Assembly (NCBI RefSeq): GCF_022637395.1
Contig: NZ_CP093337.1
Coordinates: forward strand, 2,402,001 to 2,466,000
Source of the DNA: Shinella sp. H4-D48
GTDB taxonomy: Bacteria > Pseudomonadota > Alphaproteobacteria > Rhizobiales > Rhizobiaceae
Direction: 5' to 3'
Length of the DNA stretch: 64,000 nucleotides
The notes under the pieces: model-generated
What the model was told of the DNA's origin: nothing
The model's input: the letters and a program-made list of their open reading frames with translations, nothing else
The model's database searches: none
Part shown: positions 26,345 through 34,864 of the stretch, piece by piece
Position numbering within the stretch: position 1 is the stretch's first letter
Layout: each line of letters opens with the position of its first letter
Made by a program: the position numbers and the translations under genes

Positions 26345-26392
26345 GGACTATTTTCCTATTATTTCGATTTTTCGCGTAAACGCCTGGCAGCG

Positions 26393-26878
26393 CTACGTCT
26401 TCTCGCCCACTTCCAGCGGCCACGTCACGAGGTAATCCTCGTAGTCGTCGATATCGATGCCATCCTCGCTCATCGTGCGGCCGCGCGCCGAAATGCCGGC
26501 CTGGTGCACGGTGTCGGGGTCGCCGGAGACCAGCGGATGCCACCAGTAGAGGTCGAGGCCGTCACGCACGAGGCGATAGCCGCAGGTCGGCGGCAGCCAT
26601 GGGATTTCCGACACGCTTTCCACCGTCAGGCGGATGCAGTCCGGCACGGTCGCCTGCCGGTTCTCGTAATCCGAGCAGCGACAGCTCTCGCCGTCCAGCA
26701 GCGTGCAGCGGATCGAGGTCCAGACGATCTCGCCGGTCTCCCAGTCCTCCAGCTTGTTGAGGCAACAGAGCCCGCAGCCGTCGCACAGGCTTTCCCATTC
26801 CGCGTCGTTCATCTCGGCGAGCGTCTTGGTCTTCCAGAACGGCAGGTCCTGCGGGGTTTCGGTCATCGGCTTGGTCAT
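26393..26878 (-). CDS. YcgN/UPF0260-type cysteine-cluster protein
   Basis: 161 aa cytoplasmic protein of the YkgJ/YcgN zinc-or-iron-chelating family. Cysteines are arranged as CDGCGLCC (about residues 33-40), then [16 protein letters not shown] (about 57-72), PDCIRL and PPTCGYRL, the standard set. The start ATG has AGGGG 7 bases upstream. The biochemical role of the family is not established. It is divergent from the penicillin-binding protein gene (175-base gap) and followed by the GTA leader. Confidence 0.88.
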   Translation of the reverse strand: MTKPMTETPQDLPFWKTKTLAEMNDAEWESLCDGCGLCCLNKLEDWETGEIVWTSIRCTLLDGESCRCSDYENRQATVPDCIRLTVESVSEIPWLPPTCGYRLVRDGLDLYWWHPLVSGDPDTVHQAGISARGRTMSEDGIDIDDYEDYLVTWPLEVGEKT

Positions 26879-27053
26879 GCGCGACCCCTGAACCCCTCGG
26901 CCGCAAAGGTCAAGAGGCGTGCGCGCTAACCTTCATGCGGAAATTCCGTTCTTTGCCTTGGAAAAGACTGGTATCGTGCAAGAATAAACCGGTGGTCACA
27001 GGACGTTAACCGGATGCGGGCAGGCTGCGGCCGCCTCCGACAAGGTAAGAGAC

Positions 27054-29237
27054 GTGGAAGACGACAGCCCTAAGCCCGAACAACCCCGCCGCCGCAAGCG
27101 GCATGTCCTGCTGCGGCTGGATTCGTGGATAGATTCCACGGTCTGGAACGCCGGGTTCCGGCTCGGCGAGATCTGGGAAGAGATCACCATCTTCTCCCGC
27201 CGCTTTCATGTGCGCGGCTGGAAGAAGGCGGTTTTCGAGCTGGCTGGCGAAGGCATGAACCTCGGCACGGCCGGCTTCGTGCTGCTTCTGGCGCTCGCCC
27301 TTCCCGCCTTCGAGGAGACCAAGGGCAACTGGCGCGCCCAGAGCGATTTCGCCGTCACTTTCCTTGATCGCTACGGCAACGAGATCGGCCATCGCGGCAT
27401 CATCCATGAGGATTCGGTGCCGATCGACGAGCTGCCCGACCACCTCATCAAGGCGGTTCTGGCGACAGAGGACCGCCGCTTCTTCAGCCATTTCGGCATC
27501 GACTTTCTCGGCCTTGCCCGCGCGCTCAACGAGAATGCCCGCGCCGGCGGAGTCGTGCAGGGCGGCTCAACGCTTACCCAGCAGCTGGCCAAGAACCTCT
27601 TCCTCACCAACGAGCGGACTCTGGAGCGCAAGATCAAGGAAGCCTTCCTGTCCCTCTGGCTGGAGGCCAATCTTTCCAAGAAGGAGATCCTGCGGCTTTA
27701 TCTCGACCGTGCCTATATGGGCGGCGGCACCTTCGGCGCGGCGGCGGCGGCGCAGTTCTATTTCGGCAAGAACATCACGGATGTGAACCTTGCCGAATCC
27801 GCCATGCTGGCGGGCCTGTTCAAGGCGCCGGCGCGCTATGCGCCGCATGTCAACCTGCCGGCGGCGCGCGGCCGCGCCAACGAGGTGCTGACCAATCTCG
27901 TGCAGGGCGGGCTGATGACCGAGGGCCAGGTGATCGCCGCGCGGCGCAATCCCGCCACCGTCATCGACCGCAAGGACAAGACGGCGCCGGATTTCTTCCT
28001 CGACTGGGCCTTCGACGAGGTGCAGCGCATCGCCAAGCCCTTCGCCCAGCATTCGCTGGTCGTGCGCACCACCATCGACATGGGTTTGCAGGCCGCCGCG
28101 GAAGAGGCGGTGGAGAGCGGCCTTCGCCAGTATGGCGACAGCTACCGCGTCAAGCAGGGCGCGTTGGTCATGGTGGAGAACGGCGGCGCGGTGCGCGCCA
28201 TGGTCGGCGGGCGCGATTACGGCGAAAGCCAGTTCAACCGCGCGACCCGGGCGTTGCGCCAGCCGGGCTCGTCCTTCAAGGCCTATACCTATGCCGCCGC
28301 CATGGAGGCCGGCATGACGCCCGAGACGACCATCGTCGATGGGCCGATCAGCTGGGGCGGCTGGTCGCCGCAGAACTACGGCCGCAGCTATGCCGGCCGC
28401 GTCACGCTGATGACGGCAATGGCCAAGTCCATCAATACCGTCCCGGTCCGCCTCGCCAAGGACAAGCTCGGCACCAAGCGCATCGCCGAACTTGCCAAGG
28501 AAATGGGCGTGGAGACGCCGCTGCGCACCGACAAGACCATGCCGCTCGGCACCACCGAGGTCACGGTGCTCGATCAGGCGACGGCCTATGCCGTCTTCCC
28601 GGCCGGCGGCCGGCAGGCGCGCCGCCATGGCATCAGCCAGATCATCAATTACGACGGCGACATCCTCTATGATTTCGGCCGTGACGAGCTGCCCGCCCGG
28701 CAGATCCTGTCGGATCAGGCGACATCCTCGATGAACCGCATCTTCGTCACCATTCCCGTCAGCGGCACTGCGCGGCGCGGCGCGCTCGACCGCGGCATCG
28801 TGTCGGGTGGCAAGACGGGTACGACACAGGCCTATCGCGACGCTTGGTATGTCGGCTTCACCGGCAACTACACGACGGCCGTCTGGTTCGGCAACGACGA
28901 CTATACGTCGACCAACAACATGACCGGCGGCTCCCTGCCCGCCATGACCTTCAAGCGCCTGATGGACTATGCCCACCAGGGCATCGAGTTGCGCGCCATT
29001 CCAGGCATCGAAAATCCGCTGCCGGATGGCAAGCAGGCCACGGAGGTCGCGCAGACCAATCCCGACGAGAGTGCCCTGCCCGCCCTCGTTCGCCCGCGTT
29101 CGCTGTCCACGGATGTCACGAAACTCCTCAAAGACGTCGCCCGCCAGTTCACCGAGGCCAAGCCCCTCAAGCCGGATGGCCGCGTGGCCGCGCTCGACGA
29201 TACGCTTGACCTGCCTAGAGCGAACCGGACAGAGTAA
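27054..29237 (+). CDS. Class A penicillin-binding protein (glycosyltransferase/transpeptidase)
   Basis: Bifunctional peptidoglycan synthase, 727 aa, with a GTG start supported by AAGGTAAG six bases upstream. A basic cytoplasmic tail and a longer than usual N terminus precede the membrane anchor (about residues 69-83). The GT51 domain has the catalytic Glu139 in EDRRFFSHFG and then GGSTLTQQLAKN. The transpeptidase has S406-S-F-K409 (SxxK), S459-I-N461 (SxN) and KTGT near residue 586. The two genes downstream encode small exported-type proteins and probably form an operon with it. A rhizobial PbpC/1A-like enzyme; which of the several class A paralogues it is cannot be decided here. Confidence 0.93.
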   Translation: MEDDSPKPEQPRRRKRHVLLRLDSWIDSTVWNAGFRLGEIWEEITIFSRRFHVRGWKKAVFELAGEGMNLGTAGFVLLLALALPAFEETKGNWRAQSDFAVTFLDRYGNEIGHRGIIHEDSVPIDELPDHLIKAVLATEDRRFFSHFGIDFLGLARALNENARAGGVVQGGSTLTQQLAKNLFLTNERTLERKIKEAFLSLWLEANLSKKEILRLYLDRAYMGGGTFGAAAAAQFYFGKNITDVNLAESAMLAGLFKAPARYAPHVNLPAARGRANEVLTNLVQGGLMTEGQVIAARRNPATVIDRKDKTAPDFFLDWAFDEVQRIAKPFAQHSLVVRTTIDMGLQAAAEEAVESGLRQYGDSYRVKQGALVMVENGGAVRAMVGGRDYGESQFNRATRALRQPGSSFKAYTYAAAMEAGMTPETTIVDGPISWGGWSPQNYGRSYAGRVTLMTAMAKSINTVPVRLAKDKLGTKRIAELAKEMGVETPLRTDKTMPLGTTEVTVLDQATAYAVFPAGGRQARRHGISQIINYDGDILYDFGRDELPARQILSDQATSSMNRIFVTIPVSGTARRGALDRGIVSGGKTGTTQAYRDAWYVGFTGNYTTAVWFGNDDYTSTNNMTGGSLPAMTFKRLMDYAHQGIELRAIPGIENPLPDGKQATEVAQTNPDESALPALVRPRSLSTDVTKLLKDVARQFTEAKPLKPDGRVAALDDTLDLPRANRTE

Positions 29238-29266
29238 CCCGCAGCTGATTCCAACGGTCGATCGTC

Positions 29267-29860
29267 TTGTTCCGCACACCCCTCGTCATCGCCACAGCGC
29301 TCGCCGTCGCCTTCGGGTTCGGCATCCTGAGCTCGATCTACGCGCTGCGCGCGACGGTCGGCTTCGGCGCGATCGCGCTTGGACCGTGGACGGCCTTTCC
29401 CAATGCCCAGACGATCGATGCCGATCCCTATGCCAAGGCGCACCGCGCGCGTGATGGCAAGCTCCTGCTCGGCAGCGCCGAGGGCCTGACCTTCACCGCC
29501 GCGCGCGACAGCGAGAAGCGCACGCTGGTGGAAAACTGCCGTTACGAGATAGCGGGCCTGACGCCGCCTGCACGGCTGTGGACGCTGCATGCCGCCGACA
29601 GCGCGGGCAATCCGCTCGAAGGCACCGGAAATGGTCTGCCGACCGGCGTCAACGCCTGGTCCGTGCTGCGCGGTGCCGACAGCGCCTTTTCCATCCGCAT
29701 CTCGTCCTCGGCGTCTGCGGGCAACTGGCTGGCCATTCCGGAAGGGCGCGCGCCCTTCCTGCTCGTCATGACGCTGCTCGACACGCCCACCGCCGGCAGT
29801 TCCGGGGTGATCGACCTCGCCATGCCCGCCATCAACCGGCTGGACTGCGCGGATGCGTAG
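29267..29860 (+). CDS. DUF1214 protein with N-terminal membrane segment
   Basis: 197 aa protein starting at TTG (29267), 29 bases after the penicillin-binding protein gene. A membrane segment or uncleaved signal lies at about residues 5-27 (IATALAVAFGFGILSSIYAL). The remainder matches the DUF1214 pattern, with RLWTLHAADSAGNPL and NWLAIPEGRAPFLLVMTLLD blocks. DUF1214 and DUF1254 are often fused in larger proteins; here they are two genes overlapping by 8 bases. The function of both domains is unknown. The constant position behind a peptidoglycan synthase hints at an envelope role. Confidence 0.85.
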   Translation: MFRTPLVIATALAVAFGFGILSSIYALRATVGFGAIALGPWTAFPNAQTIDADPYAKAHRARDGKLLLGSAEGLTFTAARDSEKRTLVENCRYEIAGLTPPARLWTLHAADSAGNPLEGTGNGLPTGVNAWSVLRGADSAFSIRISSSASAGNWLAIPEGRAPFLLVMTLLDTPTAGSSGVIDLAMPAINRLDCADA

Positions 29861-30404
29861 CTTTCTCTATGCCATCGTGATCGGGCTGGTCGGGGCCGCC
29901 CTGTTGCACATCGTCATCATCCTGTCGCTGCCGAGCTTCACCGGGCGCGATGCCTATACCCGCGTTCAGGCCTTCGACGAGCCCAACCGCTTCTTCCCGC
30001 TGGCCAGCAGCGGCAACACGCTGCTGCCGATCAACGACGACCCGTCCATGCTGACGGCGGTCTGCGCGTTTTCGGTGGAGAACGGCCCGGTCCGCCTCTT
30101 CGCGGAAGGCGATGTGCCCTTCTGGTCGCTCGCCGTCTATGACAGTGCCTCCAACGAGGTGTTCAGCATGAACGACCGCACCTCTGTCGGCGGCGCGCTC
30201 GATACGCTGGTCGCAACACCCGTCCAGCTGATCGCGATCCGCAAGGCGGTGCCGCAGGAGCTGGAACAGTCCATTCTGGTGGAGATGCGGGGAGAGGAAG
30301 GCTATGCGGTGCTGCGGACATTCGTGCCGACCCGCAGCCGTCAGGAAGAGGCCGCCGCCTTTCTGGCGGGCGCAAGCTGCGAGCCGTTCACGGCCGACCG
30401 CTAG
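29853..30404 (+). CDS. DUF1254 protein with N-terminal membrane segment
   Basis: 183 aa companion of the DUF1214 protein, overlapping it by 8 bases. One membrane segment at about residues 4-28 (LYAIVIGLVGAALLHIVIIL) is followed by a periplasmic DUF1254-type domain (RVQAFDEPNRFFPL, then FWSLAVYDSASNEVFSMNDR). The pair looks like a split form of the fused DUF1254-DUF1214 proteins and is likely to form a complex. No catalytic residues can be pointed to. Confidence 0.82.
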   Translation: MRSFLYAIVIGLVGAALLHIVIILSLPSFTGRDAYTRVQAFDEPNRFFPLASSGNTLLPINDDPSMLTAVCAFSVENGPVRLFAEGDVPFWSLAVYDSASNEVFSMNDRTSVGGALDTLVATPVQLIAIRKAVPQELEQSILVEMRGEEGYAVLRTFVPTRSRQEEAAAFLAGASCEPFTADR

Positions 30405-30449
30405 GGACGCGCGCTTCCGGCGCACGTACCGTTCGGCGCGTGACGCGCT

Positions 30450-30638
30450 CTAGGTCCGACGGGCCGTGTCGGGACCGCCGTGTTTTGCCGTCTTGCCGCG
30501 CGGCGCGGGCAAAACAGGGGTAAGGCGCTCATAGCGCACACCCGTGAAGAGAAGAACCTGTGCCGGTTCCGCCGGCCGGACATGATCGCGTCTTGGCGTC
30601 CGTCCTGCCCATTCCGTCAATCGTACCACGTCTGCCAT
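30450..30638 (-). CDS. Small conserved rhizobial protein, 62 aa
   Basis: Start at ATG 30638, with GGAGG six bases upstream, which is the main support. The protein MADVVRLTEWAGRTPRR... contains VLLFTGVRYER, a phrase I associate with small proteins found next to cell-envelope genes in Rhizobiales, and a basic tail. Its 3' part includes a hairpin (GTTTTGCC / GGCAAAAC at 30482-30515). No domain known; probably cytoplasmic. It is convergent with the DUF1254 gene. Confidence 0.6.
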   Translation of the reverse strand: MADVVRLTEWAGRTPRRDHVRPAEPAQVLLFTGVRYERLTPVLPAPRGKTAKHGGPDTARRT

Positions 30639-31032
30639 TCTCGCCTCCATAAGAAGAATCGAGACGGATGAAGTACTCTACAATCTCACCCTGCCCGTTT
30701 TTCGAGCCGGTGCATCCGGTCCGTCCTCCGGATGCGACATGAGCCTGCTATCGAGCCTGTCGCATACGGGTAGAAAACGGCGATACGGGACCAGAAGTTT
30801 TCCCATCACGGGAATGTGTCTGGCGACCGACCGGAAACCGGAACATCGCACCTTTCCCACGCACGGCAGCGCATCCCGAGGGATCACCACCATCACCATG
30901 GCCGGAACCTACCACATCCCCTGCGGGAGACGAACCGAACCACATCCTCAAAACTAACGACAGTCTGGTTAACACGCTGTTAACACTACCGTGATCACGG
31001 CATTATGGCAGTTACCGTGGTTACAGGCGCAT
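30639..31032. other. 394-base gap without a convincing gene
   Basis: Open frames exist on both strands but none has a Shine-Dalgarno sequence or recognisable protein. The gap holds a CCATCACCATCACCATG repeat stretch near 30885-30901, the CtrA-like site at 30969-30983, and a CCGTGATCACGG palindrome near 30989-31000. Its right side is denser in short dyads than the neighbouring genes. Confidence 0.5.
30969..30983. promoter_or_regulatory. Perfect CtrA-type site TTAA-N7-TTAA
   Basis: TTAA at 30969-30972 and TTAA at 30980-30983 with exactly seven bases between, inside the direct repeat GTTAACAC-GCT-GTTAACAC. This is the full consensus for the alphaproteobacterial cell-cycle regulator CtrA. The nearest gene in a suitable orientation is the 62 aa gene, with its start 330 bases away. 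Confidence 0.45.
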
Positions 31033-31314
31033 TCAGCGACGGCGGCCGATGGGGCCGAGATGGGTTTCATTGAAGGCCGAGACGGACTTCAAGCCATAGC
31101 CAAGCGCCCGGTCGATCCCGATATGGGCGGCCCATATGCAGGCGACGGGAAGCAGAAGCGGCCAGACTAAGCCGAGCGCCGCAAGGCCCGCGGCGAAAAT
31201 ATAGCTGTGCACCATATTGTAGCTCACCGCGCCCGCCGTGGGGCCGAAGGCATAGCCGACCATCGAAAGATCCGACGCCAGGATAAGAAGCGCCAGCAGC
31301 CCCCACCCGTCATG
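31033..31314 (-). pseudogene. DUF4260 gene remnant lacking its N-terminal part
   Basis: The frame matches the C-terminal two thirds of DUF4260 membrane proteins: SDLSMVGYAFGPTAGAVSYNMVHSY, a hydrophobic core (LAALGLVWPLLLPVACIW) and the C-terminal GIDRALGYGLKSVSAFNETH with GPIGRR. In intact members about 30 more residues precede GWGLLALLILAS. Here the frame is closed by TGA at 31315-31317 and the sequence before it does not encode the missing helix in any minus-strand frame. The only ATG (31263) lies mid-domain with no Shine-Dalgarno sequence. So this is probably a decaying gene, although short translation products cannot be excluded. Confidence 0.6.
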
Positions 31315-31638
31315 TCAACGTTCAGCGCCGGTTGCGATGTGTTGCGCCGGCGGATGGATGCCGGAACTATCGGGCACACTCTTGCGCCGGGCATACCCTC
31401 CGCCCCGATTGTGCACAGGTGAGGACGCTGCCTTTACCGTCCGTTAATCATGAAGGACCTACAGTAAGCGGGAGCGGCGAATGCCGTTCGCAGGAGAGCT
31501 ATTTTCGGAAAGTCTATTGTTTTTCAAACGATTGCGCCAAATGCACATCGCGGCAACAGACAGACCTCTTTCCTTCGGTTTTCGTGAATGACGGTATGAC
31601 CGGCCAGGGGCTGCCGGTCCGGGGATGACAGGTGTTTC
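31315..31638. other. Gap upstream of the DUF2336 gene
   Basis: No supported gene. The left part is where the missing 5' end of the DUF4260 gene should be. The right part (from about 31440) would contain the promoter and leader of the DUF2336 gene, with several short GC-rich dyads (for example around CCGGCCAGGGGCTGCCGG at 31600-31617). Confidence 0.4.
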
Positions 31639-32616
31639 GTGGCGGACAGGTTTCGCGAACTGGAGAGACCGCAGGCGGGGCGGCCGAAGGACATCGTTCT
31701 GATGGCCACGGTCTCCAGCTTCGAAAGCCTGCGCTTTCCGTCGAAATCGGACCTGCGCCAGTTCGGTGAGCTTTTCCAGCCGCTCTATATAGCTTCTTCC
31801 GACGAGGCCCGGCGCCAGGCGGTGGCGGCGCTGTCGCGCTGCCCGCAGATCCCCGAGGAAACCGCCCTCTTCATCGCCCGCCAGCCCATTGCCATTGCCG
31901 CGATCTTCCTCATGGGCGCGAAGACGCTCAACGATGCGACGATCAAGCACATCCTGCGCATCGCCGGTCCCGAACATGCGCGCGCCATCGGGCGGCGCGA
32001 TAATCTTTCTCCCGCCATCATCGAGGCGCTGGTCGGCACCCATCAGCAACATGCCAGCCGCCGCACCGGCAAGGACCGCGACGCCGCGCTGGAAGAAGCC
32101 GCACGGCTCGACCGCGAGGAAAAGATGCGCGACGAGCTGCGCGCCCTCGTGCGGGCCGCGACACCCGCCGTCGAGGCACCGATCCGCGTCTTTCCGGCGT
32201 CCGAGATTCACCAGTCGCTGTTCGTGCGCTTCGCGCGCACCGGCGATGTCGGCATGATCGCCGTGACGCTCGCCGACGCGCTGTCGTCCAGCCAGTGGCT
32301 GTCCGAGCGCATCCTGCTCGACGTGTCCGGGCGGCAGCTTGCCGAAACATTGCTGGCGCTTCGCGTGCCAGAAGCCGACAGCCTCTTCGTGCTGTCAACG
32401 CTCTATCCGCACCTGGCCGATGGCGGGGCCGACACCCTGCTCGCCTCGCTAGATGCCGCCGAGGCGGTGCGACGCATCGAAAGCTGGCAGCGGGCGGACA
32501 GCTACACGAATGGTGATGGCCTTCCGGCGGCCGCCAATACCGATGACATGGAGGTGAAGGGGCTGGATAACCACGGCAAATCCTCTCAGACGGGACGGCA
32601 ACGCCCCGCTGTTTGA
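31639..32616 (+). CDS. DUF2336 protein
   Basis: 325 aa cytoplasmic protein beginning at GTG 31639, with AGGTG a few bases upstream; ATG at 31702 is an alternative. The DUF2336 pattern is clear: SSFESLRFPSKSDLRQFGELF, EARRQAVAALSRC and ARAIGRRDNLSPAIIEALVG, which read like HEAT-type alpha-helical repeats. The middle has a long charged helix (LEEAARLDREEKMRDELRAL). The family is common in alphaproteobacteria and its function is not known. It stands alone, convergent with the small membrane gene at 32624. Confidence 0.85.
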   Translation: MADRFRELERPQAGRPKDIVLMATVSSFESLRFPSKSDLRQFGELFQPLYIASSDEARRQAVAALSRCPQIPEETALFIARQPIAIAAIFLMGAKTLNDATIKHILRIAGPEHARAIGRRDNLSPAIIEALVGTHQQHASRRTGKDRDAALEEAARLDREEKMRDELRALVRAATPAVEAPIRVFPASEIHQSLFVRFARTGDVGMIAVTLADALSSSQWLSERILLDVSGRQLAETLLALRVPEADSLFVLSTLYPHLADGGADTLLASLDAAEAVRRIESWQRADSYTNGDGLPAAANTDDMEVKGLDNHGKSSQTGRQRPAV

Positions 32617-32623
32617 CAGCTTC

Positions 32624-32755
32624 TCAGAAAAGTCCGCGTTTTCCCGGTGTGCGAATTGCCGCTGCGTCATCCCGCCCGGCGGAAAGCGCCGCAACCATCG
32701 TCACGAAGAACATGACCGAAATCAGCAGTGCAAGAGCGGGCAGCACGATGAACAT
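32624..32755 (-). CDS. Small single-span membrane protein, 43 aa
   Basis: ATG at 32755 with GGAGG five bases upstream. One hydrophobic segment (FIVLPALALLISVMFFVTMV, residues 2-21) is followed by a short soluble tail (RDDAAAIRTPGKRGLF). Support rests on the ribosome-binding site and the clean membrane helix; no family is recognised. The upstream frame extension to 32941 has no such features. Confidence 0.55.
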   Translation of the reverse strand: MFIVLPALALLISVMFFVTMVAALSAGRDDAAAIRTPGKRGLF

Positions 32756-32850
32756 GGGGTCCTCCAGGGTGAGCCACCGGCCCATGCCGGCGTGACCCTG
32801 TTTTCCCATGGCGGCCGGTTCGCCGCTGTTTCCTTTGGAACAGGCGCAGC

Positions 32851-33222
32851 CTAACGCCGGAAGAAACCGTCGTCCTTCGGGCTGTCTTCCGCAAAATCGA
32901 TCAGGCCCGCGAGATCGTCCGTCTCCACGGACACCACCCACAGATCGCTGTCGAAGCGCCGTTCCCGGTCGACCGCCTCGGCGACCGCATGGGCCGCCAC
33001 GCGCTCCAGCCGCGTCTCGAACAGGCGCGTGTCGCTTTCTTCGCTGTCGAAGAAGCTCTGCGGCGCCGGCGCGTGCAGACTCTCGGTGCCGTCGCGAAAC
33101 ATCTGCCGCACGAAGACCGCGCCTGCCGCCTCAGCGCCCTTTACCTCCACAGCAGCGAAATCCCCGCGGGCGAAGACCCGGCGCATCAGGGCGGAAACGA
33201 AGATGTCGGTGCGAACGCGCAT
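32851..33222 (-). CDS. DUF1491 protein
   Basis: 123 aa protein starting at ATG 33222. The DUF1491 pattern is visible: MRVRTDIFVSALMRRVFARG, then GDFAAVEVKGAEAAGAVFV and FVRQMFRDG, with a C-terminal DLWVVSVETDD block. Small cytoplasmic family of unknown function, widespread in alphaproteobacteria. It lies between the chemoreceptor gene (stop at 33306) and the small membrane gene, all on the minus strand. Confidence 0.85.
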   Translation of the reverse strand: MRVRTDIFVSALMRRVFARGDFAAVEVKGAEAAGAVFVRQMFRDGTESLHAPAPQSFFDSEESDTRLFETRLERVAAHAVAEAVDRERRFDSDLWVVSVETDDLAGLIDFAEDSPKDDGFFRR

Positions 33223-33305
33223 CACGGCGGCATACACGGCGCGGTGAGGTGGAGCAAGGTGCCCCTCACCCCACGTCAGCCGTAAAGCCGGGTCCCGCGG
33301 CCCCG

Positions 33306-34748
33306 CTACACCCGAATCGCCAGCCGCAGACCGCCCCAATGGCGACCGTCGACGGTGATGGGCGCGGAAATGTCCTTCATCAGCACATATTGTCCGCCGC
33401 CCATGTCGCGGCGGTAGGTCTGGACGAGGAAGGGCTCGGTGTTGCGGCCGGCCGAAAGGCCGACGCGGTCGTTGAAGATGCGCCTGTTGCGGCAGTTGGC
33501 GGTGTTCCAGGCCGGATCGTCCGGCCGCTGCGGCGCGGAGAAGGCGCGGTTGTGGGTGGGCAGGTAACCGTTCTCGTCCACCGCCGCGCAGAAGGCGACG
33601 CGCGCATCTGCGGCCACGACCGGCTCCTGGATCGCCGGCAGCACCCTATCGGTAAAGTCCGTGAAGGCGGTCATCATCTGCACGGGGTCGGTGCCGGGGA
33701 TGGGCCGGTACTGACGGTCGAACAGCGCCGCAAGGCCGATTTCGCCCTGGCGCACGGCGGCGGTGAAGCGGCCGGAGACCTCGTCGGCCAGCTGCTGCAC
33801 GAGGCGGATATAGGGACTGTCGGGCGTATCGATGCCCGCCCGCGCCGTCGCCTGGATGATGCGTTCGGAAATCGTCACCACCTCGCCCACCTTGGCGGAC
33901 GCGCCCTGCAGGACCTCGTTGGTGCGGATGATATCCGTGGAGGCGGCGCCGATGGCACGCGCGAACTCGCTGCATTCCCGGTCCACCGCGCCGGCGGTCG
34001 CGGCCAGCGACGAGGCGCTGTCGAGGATCTTCGACATGACCTGCTCGACACCCGAAAACGATCCCTGCACCTCGGCGGCCGTCGTCTTCACATCCTCGGC
34101 GGAAACACGCGCCTCCTCGCCCGCCGCCTCCAGCTTGTCGATGCGGGCGCGCAAGGCCTGCAAGGTCTTCTGGATCGATGCGGTGGTCTCGGAGGTCTGG
34201 AGCGACAGCGTACGCACCTCGGCGGCCACCACGGCGAAGCCCTTGCCGGCATCGCCGGCACGGGCTGCCTCGATGGCTGCGTTGAGGGCCAGAAGGTTCG
34301 TCTGGCGCGCGATGGTGCCGATGGCGTCCGCCAGCCGTCCCACATCGGCCAGTGCGCCGGAAAAGGCGGAGATTTCCGTGCCGATCTCGTGGGAGGCGGT
34401 CACCATGTGGTCGATGGCGGCAATCGAGCCGTCGAGCTGCGCCGCCTGCTCGCCCAGAACCGTGCGCGCACTGCCGGCCAGCGCGTCGGTCTCGCCGAGG
34501 GCGCGGGCGATATCGCCATTGGTGCCGGCAATCGCCGTAGCCGACTGGTTAAGACGGGTGAAGAGTGCGGCATGCTCGCGCGATTGAGCGGCGGTGTCCT
34601 GAATGGAACCGGCAATGTCGACGAGATGCATGCCGAGGTCTGACGCCTCGCCCGCCAACGCCCCGATGACCCGGCGCAGCGCGGCCGCATCTGCCGGCGT
34701 TTCCTCTTCAAAGAGCTGCGTCTCTTCGCGCAAGGCGGCATTGGACAT
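33306..34748 (-). CDS. Soluble methyl-accepting chemoreceptor with C-terminal sensory domain
   Basis: 480 aa receptor without membrane segments. The signalling hairpin is at about residues 140-200, with the conserved tip [29 protein letters not shown] split here by length. Long helical stretches on both sides hold possible methylation sites ([28 protein letters not shown]). The last 170 residues are a distinct globular part with [30 protein letters not shown] and [19 protein letters not shown]. This is a conserved module at the end of many cytoplasmic alphaproteobacterial receptors that resembles a PAS/cache-like fold. Its ligand is unknown. Start chosen at ATG 34748. Confidence 0.9.
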   Translation of the reverse strand: MSNAALREETQLFEEETPADAAALRRVIGALAGEASDLGMHLVDIAGSIQDTAAQSREHAALFTRLNQSATAIAGTNGDIARALGETDALAGSARTVLGEQAAQLDGSIAAIDHMVTASHEIGTEISAFSGALADVGRLADAIGTIARQTNLLALNAAIEAARAGDAGKGFAVVAAEVRTLSLQTSETTASIQKTLQALRARIDKLEAAGEEARVSAEDVKTTAAEVQGSFSGVEQVMSKILDSASSLAATAGAVDRECSEFARAIGAASTDIIRTNEVLQGASAKVGEVVTISERIIQATARAGIDTPDSPYIRLVQQLADEVSGRFTAAVRQGEIGLAALFDRQYRPIPGTDPVQMMTAFTDFTDRVLPAIQEPVVAADARVAFCAAVDENGYLPTHNRAFSAPQRPDDPAWNTANCRNRRIFNDRVGLSAGRNTEPFLVQTYRRDMGGGQYVLMKDISAPITVDGRHWGGLRLAIRV

Positions 34749-34864
34749 GGTTCGGCTATCCTCCCGATGATCGCGCAATCATCCGGGGATAGGGTTAACG
34801 CTTCCTTTAAGACAACCTGGCGTGGCAGGACATTGTAGGCTTAAGACTTTCGTCTAATCCGCCC

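Noticed and set aside
27567-29279. 570-codon open frame on the minus strand opposite the penicillin-binding protein
   Set aside because: Long antisense frames are common at this GC content when the sense gene has strong third-position GC bias; the translation is low-complexity Gly/Arg/Asp/Val-rich with no motif or ribosome-binding site.
33259-33303. GCCCCTCACCC-like stretch before the chemoreceptor stop, resembling the rhizobial repeat
   Set aside because: Only one short arm matches and there is no second stem, so it is not called a repeat.
34795-34810. TTAA-N8-TTAA upstream of the chemoreceptor gene
   Set aside because: The spacing is 8, not the 7 of the CtrA consensus, and the gap is short of other supporting elements.
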